Positions 32,152 to 37,828 of a DNA stretch of 37,828 nucleotides are shown one piece after another (the stretch's first letter is position 1; every line of letters starts with the position of its first letter). This DNA comes from an uncultured Rhodospirillales bacterium (GTDB lineage Bacteria; Pseudomonadota; Alphaproteobacteria; Azospirillales; Azospirillaceae): positions 1 to 37,828 of the forward strand of contig CAIXKV010000077.1 in NCBI GenBank assembly GCA_903920145.1. Direction: 5' to 3'. A program made the position numbers and the translations under genes. A model generated the notes under the pieces. The model did no database searches. It was given only the letters and a program-made list of their open reading frames with translations, and had not been told where the DNA came from.

Positions 32152-34934
32152 CGGCCGGCCTCCTCGGAAGCGCGGTGGTCGGCTAGGCGCACGATCGCCT
32201 CCATCCGCGCCAGTTCCCATGGTCCGTAGCGGGCCTTGAGGCGCTCGAAGATTTGCGGCCAATCATGGCCCTGGAACTGAAAATCCAGCCGTTGGGGGCC
32301 GAGCCGATCCGGCGTTTCGCGCGGGTCATGGTGCGGAAACAGCGGCCGTCCATGGCCGTGATGGACGCCGATCAGCCACAGAACTAATTCAGGATCGTTT
32401 GCCGCCTGAAACCGTGGATCGGCGATGGCGCGCGTCACCGATTGGGCCTCGTGGCGCCAGCGGTCGGGCAATCCGGCTGTTCGGCGCGCGACCCGGCTTT
32501 CGTCGACGCTCATAAGACGCGGCGATTTCGCCAATGCCTCTCCGCCCGCGATCACCGCCATCAGCCGGTCGCCGCCCCGCAGCCAGGTCTGGAAGCGCGG
32601 GTCCGCCTTGCCTTCGTCGTGGAGCAGTGCCGCCAGGGCCACGTCCGCGCTTCGCTCCGGCGTCAGGCCCGCCACCGGGGCAAAGGCGGCAGCCTTGGCC
32701 TCGACGTCGAGGCCGTGCCGGGCGAGAGCGAGTCCCTCGCCAGTGAGCGAGCCACTCTCGTCGTCTTCTGTAACGGCGGCGAATGTGCGCTGGTTCGGCC
32801 GCACCGACAGCAGTACGGCGCCCTCGTAGCCTTCAGGCCAATGGATGGTACAGTTTTGGCCCTCAATCGCGATGCCGGCAGATTGCAGAGACGCCAGTCG
32901 TTCGGCCGAAGTTTGGTCGCCGTCGGATGAGGCGGCGGTCGCGATGGCGTCCCAGATATCCGGGACAAGGTCGGGGTGGAGACGCTTCACCCAACGGCGG
33001 GACGGGGGACGGTCGTCGCCGAGATCCCGGACGGGCGTCGGCGAAGCCGGATTCCAGCCGAAGCGGTCGCAACCACCCCGGGCGGCGGGGACGACGATCA
33101 CGTCGCCGGGACGCAAAGCGCCTGCCGGAATGGCGCCGGTTGCCGCCGCGTCCGGCCCAGCCCAGCGGAAAGCGCGGTAGACCGCAGTCTCCTTGTCGGT
33201 CAGATCGGGGGCGGGAGCGCCTTCAATGTCGGCGGTTTCGGCCGCCTGCCGGCCGGCTCCGGCGAGCCATGCCCTCGCCGCCCACAACGGGACAGCGAGT
33301 GTTTCACCCGCATGAGGCGGCACCAGCGCCAGGACTTCGCCGTAGCTGTCGAGCGTGTCCTCCTTCATATCCGCGCGCCAGACGATCTGCACATCGGCCG
33401 CCCCTGCCTTGGGACCGTGCAGGAACAGGGCAATGGCCGGATCGACGGCCGGGATCGGTGCGGTCCACGACAACAGCATCACGTCGGCGGGGCGCAGCAC
33501 CGGCGCATCGGGTTTCTCGCTCGCAAGACCCGCAACCTTGTCATCGCCCAAACGGCCGGAGAAGGCGTCGATGCCAAAATCGATCACCGGATCGGCGCCC
33601 TTCTTCTCGGGCTTGCCGGCCACGTCCGTCAGCCAGTCCCACGTCTTCTTGGCCCGGTCGCCGTATACGGCATCGGCGCTACGGGAACCGATTTCGTCTT
33701 TGGCAGCCAAAACAGCCGCCATGGCGTGGATATCGCGGCCCATGCGGTTCAAACGGCCGAAGCGCTGGCGCAGAGCGTCGAGCGGGGCGATCTGGGTCAC
33801 CAGCGCGTCGAAATCAAAATCGGCACCAGCTTCGATGGTCTGGGTGGCGACCACGAACAGCGGGCGGCCGATGGCCTCGGCGCCGGATTTCAGCCGATGC
33901 TCGATTTCCCCGATCAGGGTGTCGCGGTCGATCCCCCGCACGCGCCCGGTCAGCAAAACGACATCTGCGACCTCTTCCGCTTTGGTCCGAAGCGCTTCAA
34001 ACACCGCGCGGGCCAAGCCGACGCGATTGACCACAATCGCCAGGGTGCGCACCGCGCCACCCTCGAACATTCGCCAAGCGTTCTGGGCGAACGCTTCGGC
34101 ATGCTCGCGCGGCTGGTCTTTCGCGGAACAGGTCAGGGCGCGAAGAGCGACGGGTTTCGCGGCCCGCAGTCTCCGCTTCAATATCGGATGATCGTGGTCG
34201 TCGGCTGCGAGCCCGAAAGCCGCAGCTCCGGTCTGAGGCGTGGCCGAGAGACCGACGAAGCGCCACGGTGCCGGACTCGTTTCGCACCAGGGCGGCGCCC
34301 GATAGGCCGCCACCCGCGTCAGCGTTTGGGCGAAGGGAGCAGCCAAATGCGCCTCGTCGAGCAGGAACAGGCAGTCCGAGCCCAAGAGCCCGGCATGCAC
34401 CGGCTTCATCCCGTCTGAAACGCCGTAGCCGCGAAACAGAAGGCGTGATCCGACCTGATCGACCGTCGAGCACAGAACCGTCGGCTGACACGGAGTGCGG
34501 GTCCAGTCATCCTCGCGCGGGACGCCGCCGCGCAGGCTGCGCACCACAACGGGTGTGGCGTCTCCCGCCAAATGACGCAGCCGCGCCGCCATGCGCGCGA
34601 GCGGATCATCGCCGGTTGCCTGCGCCAGGGCGTCGGCGATCCTCGCCGCTCGATCAGCCGCCTCGTCGACGATGATACGGCGGTCAACGACGAAGGCAAT
34701 GCGCACCGGCGCACGCCGTTCCGATCCTCGATCGGCCTCCAACGCCAGATGGAACAGGGCCACGTCGATGGCTGCGGTCTTGCCCGAACCCGTCGGCAGG
34801 TCGAGCGCATCGGGCCACCGGCCGGTGTCGGCCAGCAGTCGTGCCAAGCGCGCCTGCCATGGGAATGGCCGGCAGCCGTGGACGGCGATGAAGACGGCCT
34901 CGAACTCGGCGGCGTTCAGGGGTGGCAGAGTCAT
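32148..34934 (-). CDS. cas3: Cas3 helicase-nuclease (type I-G, C-terminal HD)
   Basis: 928-residue Cas3. The helicase comes first: Walker A LPTGSGKT (46-52), DEAH in LLDEAHLA (193-196), and a later FGRLNRMGRD motif VI. The HD nuclease lies at the C-terminus: HD at about 772-773 (ALLHDEGKADPRF), a further His in RWRHEAQS and the VHHGHGRPLFPHH cluster. This order (helicase then HD) is the type I-G arrangement and the reverse of most Cas3 proteins. It degrades target DNA recruited by Cascade. I start at ATG 34934, overlapping the csb2 stop (ATGA). All key motifs present. Confidence 0.95.
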   Translation of the reverse strand: MTLPPLNAAEFEAVFIAVHGCRPFPWQARLARLLADTGRWPDALDLPTGSGKTAAIDVALFHLALEADRGSERRAPVRIAFVVDRRIIVDEAADRAARIADALAQATGDDPLARMAARLRHLAGDATPVVVRSLRGGVPREDDWTRTPCQPTVLCSTVDQVGSRLLFRGYGVSDGMKPVHAGLLGSDCLFLLDEAHLAAPFAQTLTRVAAYRAPPWCETSPAPWRFVGLSATPQTGAAAFGLAADDHDHPILKRRLRAAKPVALRALTCSAKDQPREHAEAFAQNAWRMFEGGAVRTLAIVVNRVGLARAVFEALRTKAEEVADVVLLTGRVRGIDRDTLIGEIEHRLKSGAEAIGRPLFVVATQTIEAGADFDFDALVTQIAPLDALRQRFGRLNRMGRDIHAMAAVLAAKDEIGSRSADAVYGDRAKKTWDWLTDVAGKPEKKGADPVIDFGIDAFSGRLGDDKVAGLASEKPDAPVLRPADVMLLSWTAPIPAVDPAIALFLHGPKAGAADVQIVWRADMKEDTLDSYGEVLALVPPHAGETLAVPLWAARAWLAGAGRQAAETADIEGAPAPDLTDKETAVYRAFRWAGPDAAATGAIPAGALRPGDVIVVPAARGGCDRFGWNPASPTPVRDLGDDRPPSRRWVKRLHPDLVPDIWDAIATAASSDGDQTSAERLASLQSAGIAIEGQNCTIHWPEGYEGAVLLSVRPNQRTFAAVTEDDESGSLTGEGLALARHGLDVEAKAAAFAPVAGLTPERSADVALAALLHDEGKADPRFQTWLRGGDRLMAVIAGGEALAKSPRLMSVDESRVARRTAGLPDRWRHEAQSVTRAIADPRFQAANDPELVLWLIGVHHGHGRPLFPHHDPRETPDRLGPQRLDFQFQGHDWPQIFERLKARYGPWELARMEAIVRLADHRASEEAGR

Positions 34935-36385
34935 GCACGGTCCTCGCCATCGAGCCGAAGGCACAGCCCCAGCCCGGCAAATCGCCCGGCACCGAGGATC
35001 ACAGGCCCGCCGACCGGCTCGGCGAACGAGATAACGGCATGCGTCAGCCGCCGACCGGCGAGTGCGCCGGGCAACTGCCAGCCGGTCCAGGCCGGGGAGC
35101 GCCGGCTTCGACAGGCGGACACCGAACCGGTGACGGCTGAATGCGAGCCGGCAACGATCTTTTCCGGCCGGGGCAGGCCGATACGGATGCAGGCCTCGGC
35201 GATGATATTCTCCAAATCGCCAGCAGCCTTGGGGTAGCGGTCAAGCGCGATGGGGGTGAGGCTGGCCCACGTCCGGGAGGGTTTGAGATAACGCCAGGGC
35301 TTTAACGAGGCCGGAGACGGGGCAGCTTCGCGCGTGACGGTCCATAGCGCCCCGCCGGGCATGCGCAACTCCAGTTTGAGCCCGCCCCTGTTGTCCGCAT
35401 TCTGTTTCGCCAACGCCCGAAACAGGCCTGTTTCCTCCAACAGTGCGGCTTCATCGTCGGGGGCGGTGCGAGCGGCGTTCGGATCGCGCGCCCGGCGGCT
35501 GGCGGCCTCCAAGGCTCGCGGCAGGACAAGTGCCAACCCCATCATCCGCCCCTGTGACCACGTCCACCCCATGTCCAGCAGGGGAACGGCCGCCAGATGC
35601 GGAATGGACAACGGCGTGCCATCGGGCGCGTGACCGGACACCCATGCGGGTGTCCGCCCTTCGCCGTAACCGGCCTGAACCGTCTTGATCAGGGTCTTGG
35701 CGGCGATGGCTGTCGCAACGGGGTCGGGCGGCGTTCCCTCGGCGTGAGAGAAGACGATCCAGTCGGCGCCGAACGAACTTTCCGTTGCGGCGATGGCCGT
35801 AGGTTCGGCGCGGATCACCACCTCTCCAGGCTTCGGTCGGTCCCCGGTCTTAAAAGCGCGTTCGAGGTCGGCGAGCCGCCCGCGATAAAGTCCCCGGCGG
35901 GCCGCGTGCGCCGCACCAAGATCATCAATCATTCTTACATGGCAGCGCACCAGCGAGGCCGAGTGGCCGAGATAGCTGGTGTCGCGCGCCAGGGCGTCGA
36001 GAGCCCGAATCACCGGTTCGTCGGGCTCGGTGTTCCAACCGAACCGAACCACGGAATCATGCGGCACTGCGGCGGGAAAGCGTCGCTCCTGGCGTTTTCG
36101 GCGTGTCGGCAGGATGGTCGGCGATCCGGACGAATCGTCGTTGGGCGGCACGAATACCTTGGCCTCCCTGCGTAATTCCGCCAGCGAGGCGACGACCCGT
36201 GGCGGCGCCTGCTGTTCCAGCCACTCCAACGCCTTTCGTTCTTCCAGTTGTTTGCCGCGCGCCGCCCACGATGCGACCAGGGCCGAGAACAGGCGGTCGG
36301 GTTGCGGCGGCCAGTCGGGACCGTCACCCCGGTCGTCGGCGGCATAGGCGACGCCGGTCAGATATTCGATTTCTATGGCGAGCAT
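34931..36385 (-). CDS. csb2: Csb2 (Cas5-Cas6-like fusion of type I-G)
   Basis: 484-residue Csb2/GSU0054-family protein. The N-terminal MLAIEIEYLTGVAYAADDRGDGPDWPPQPDRLFSALVASW is the diagnostic opening, a RAMP fold that plays the Cas5 role. The C-terminal part (SFAEPVGGPVILGAGRFAGLGLC) holds a glycine-rich loop typical of Cas6-like processing domains. It would cut pre-crRNA within the repeat stem and cap the 5' end of the complex. The ATG overlaps the csb1 stop (TGATG). Full length, no frameshift. Confidence 0.92.
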   Translation of the reverse strand: MLAIEIEYLTGVAYAADDRGDGPDWPPQPDRLFSALVASWAARGKQLEERKALEWLEQQAPPRVVASLAELRREAKVFVPPNDDSSGSPTILPTRRKRQERRFPAAVPHDSVVRFGWNTEPDEPVIRALDALARDTSYLGHSASLVRCHVRMIDDLGAAHAARRGLYRGRLADLERAFKTGDRPKPGEVVIRAEPTAIAATESSFGADWIVFSHAEGTPPDPVATAIAAKTLIKTVQAGYGEGRTPAWVSGHAPDGTPLSIPHLAAVPLLDMGWTWSQGRMMGLALVLPRALEAASRRARDPNAARTAPDDEAALLEETGLFRALAKQNADNRGGLKLELRMPGGALWTVTREAAPSPASLKPWRYLKPSRTWASLTPIALDRYPKAAGDLENIIAEACIRIGLPRPEKIVAGSHSAVTGSVSACRSRRSPAWTGWQLPGALAGRRLTHAVISFAEPVGGPVILGAGRFAGLGLCLRLDGEDRA

Positions 36386-37620
36386 CACTCGCCCTCGCCT
36401 TCTCCGCCCTCGTCGTTCAAGGCGCGTTTCATGCTCTCGCGTACAATGTGGACGAGCTTCTCTTGAGGGGTCAGGCGAACCGGCGTGCCATCGAGCCTAA
36501 AGCCCTCCGCCTTCGCCTTGTCGTAGGCCTCGGCATACAGCGTGGCCGCCTCGGCGCGCGACAGGGCGACGGATTCGACCGCGCCATCGAAGGCGACCTT
36601 CTCGATCGGCCCCGGACCTTCGCAGACCAGATCGCATCGCGACCGTAGCGCATAGCCCTGCACATCCTGTTCGGTCAGGGCCACCAACCCCAATGCCGCG
36701 ATCAGGCTACGGCCGGCGAGATCGCGTTCCGCCGAGTCGCCGAAACGCAACCGCCGCAGCCCGGCGAGCGTGATCACCACCGTCTGTTCCGCATAGGCGC
36801 AGGTGATTCCGAGGGCACCTACGGAAGGAGCAATGTTGCCGTGATTGACCTCCGATGGACGGACCTTCTTGGCGCCCCTACCCGCGCCCTGTTCAGTAAC
36901 GTCCCATCCGGCATCGCCCTTGTAGACCTCGACAGCCCGCAAGACACCCAGGGGGTCGATCCGACTGCCGGTGCGCCGGCCTGAGGTTCGAATCTCGATT
37001 TCGCCTGTCTTGGTATCGGGCGGACCCTCCTCCACCGGCACGTCCACACCAATGATTTCCGAGACGATGGCACGGGAAAACTTGGCGCCGAGACCGCCAC
37101 CTTCCCCAGTGGAATTCCACACCCCGAACAGCAGTGCGGTTGGCGAAGCTTCCAGAATGGCGCTGGCGTCCTTCGCCGTCGCCTCCATCAAACGCTTGCC
37201 CAACGGGCTCTTCATAAGAGGTGTTTCGCCGAGCAGGCTGTCGCGCAGAATGGCGTCGAATACCCGGTGCGGGGCATCCAGCGAAGTGATCTCGCCGATG
37301 CTGTTCAGCCCGGCGGAATCGAAATCGACGAAAAGACGCGGCAGGGCAATGCGATCGGCACGGGCGGCCTCCAGCAGCGCCTCTTCCAGACGGTTGGCTT
37401 GGGACTGGACGCTGTCCAGCAGCACGCACCAGATTTCGTTTCCGTCGATCCGGCGGCGTTCGAACACATGACGAGGCGGAGGTTTATTTCTTCCCTCGCC
37501 CGGATAAGTCGGTGGGAACAGTTTGTCGCCAGCCCCGCCGACCGGTTGCAGCCGACGCCTGCGGCGGAAGGCGGAGTCTTCGACGACGGACTGGGCAAGA
37601 GCGGCATAGGCGAGGGACAT
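36385..37620 (-). CDS. csb1: Csb1 (Cas7 backbone protein of type I-G)
   Basis: 411-residue Csb1/GSU0053-family RAMP protein. Diagnostic stretches are FPPTYPGEG near the N-terminus, LDSVQSQANRLEEAL, LFGVWNSTGEGGGLGAKFSRAIVSEIIG and the later PSEVNHGNIAPS. It is the multi-copy Cascade backbone that coats the crRNA spacer. It is first in the cas operon. GAGGT lies eight bases before the ATG, and the stop overlaps csb2. The acidic tail (EGGEGEGE) is unremarkable. Confidence 0.94.
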   Translation of the reverse strand: MSLAYAALAQSVVEDSAFRRRRRLQPVGGAGDKLFPPTYPGEGRNKPPPRHVFERRRIDGNEIWCVLLDSVQSQANRLEEALLEAARADRIALPRLFVDFDSAGLNSIGEITSLDAPHRVFDAILRDSLLGETPLMKSPLGKRLMEATAKDASAILEASPTALLFGVWNSTGEGGGLGAKFSRAIVSEIIGVDVPVEEGPPDTKTGEIEIRTSGRRTGSRIDPLGVLRAVEVYKGDAGWDVTEQGAGRGAKKVRPSEVNHGNIAPSVGALGITCAYAEQTVVITLAGLRRLRFGDSAERDLAGRSLIAALGLVALTEQDVQGYALRSRCDLVCEGPGPIEKVAFDGAVESVALSRAEAATLYAEAYDKAKAEGFRLDGTPVRLTPQEKLVHIVRESMKRALNDEGGEGEGE

Positions 37621-37828
37621 GGTGCGACCTCAATCGTGTGCATTTTGCTTGTAAAGAGTAATCCGTATATAAGGAAGAAGTCGAGAGACAGCGGTTCTCA
37701 ATGCGACTGAGTCGTGATCGCAGAAGGGCTCTGGTTGGCGGGGTGCTGGGGTGCGACAAAGCGACTCTGGCAGGATAGGGGTGTGGCTGACGGGAGATAG
37801 ATCTGATTCTTAATGGGGATGGGCTCCC
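37621..37828. other. Non-coding region upstream of the cas operon
   Basis: No gene recognised. On the minus strand a TATATA element lies about 45 bp upstream of the csb1 start, and TTGAGA occurs further up but at poor spacing, so no confident promoter. The cas promoter should lie here. The window ends in ordinary sequence. Confidence 0.4.

Overview
The window looks like part of an alphaproteobacterial secondary replicon (plasmid or chromid). The evidence is a compact block of GC-rich minus-strand genes for ParB, ParA, two replication-type HTH/accessory proteins and a RepA-type initiator, with iterons just upstream of repA. The alphaproteobacterial assignment rests on the general look of the proteins and is an inference. 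Genus cannot be told from sequence alone.

Layout. (1) 0.2-0.67 kb: decayed PIN-toxin/antitoxin remnant. (2) 0.67-6.2 kb: partition and replication module (parB, parA, two unnamed genes, repA, then an iteron array and AT-rich origin). (3) 6.3-14.56 kb: Mu-like transposable element on the minus strand. It has repressor, Ner-like protein, MuA, MuB, GemA, Mor, protease/scaffold I and major head protein T, but no lysis, terminase, portal or tail genes. I find matching end motifs at both sides, which gives a proposed element of 8,250 bp. Its left end cuts into an IS256-family transposase remnant. (4) 15.1-18.9 kb: plus-strand operon of a ribbon-helix-helix protein, an AAA+ ATPase and a subtilisin-like protease, an IetAS-type defence system with an added regulator-like gene. 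(5) 18.98-26.9 kb: minus-strand operon of an SNF2-family helicase, a type III-like adenine methyltransferase (Mod) and a Res helicase-nuclease. The helicase reading frame is broken by one in-frame stop near its C-terminus. (6) 27.1-28.6 kb: tyrosine recombinase plus a small partner gene, flanked by two inverted repeats that share an identically centred core. (7) 28.6-37.6 kb: five-repeat CRISPR array and a complete type I-G (formerly I-U) cas operon: csb1, csb2, cas3, a short Cas8-position protein, a cas4-cas1 fusion and cas2.

How the parts work together. The right two thirds is a defence island with three different antiviral strategies: protease/ATPase, restriction-modification with an extra helicase, and CRISPR. 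It is carried on a replicon with its own partition and replication genes and contains a Mu-like element and a recombinase cassette that could move parts of it. Nearly all genes within each operon overlap by 1-14 nt or are a few bases apart, so translational coupling is likely. The most unusual observations are the small Mu-like element with paired termini and a capsid/protease pair but no packaging genes, the recombinase cassette with matched dyad sites beside the CRISPR array, the RHH gene fused into the IetAS operon, and the in-frame stop in the SNF2 helicase.
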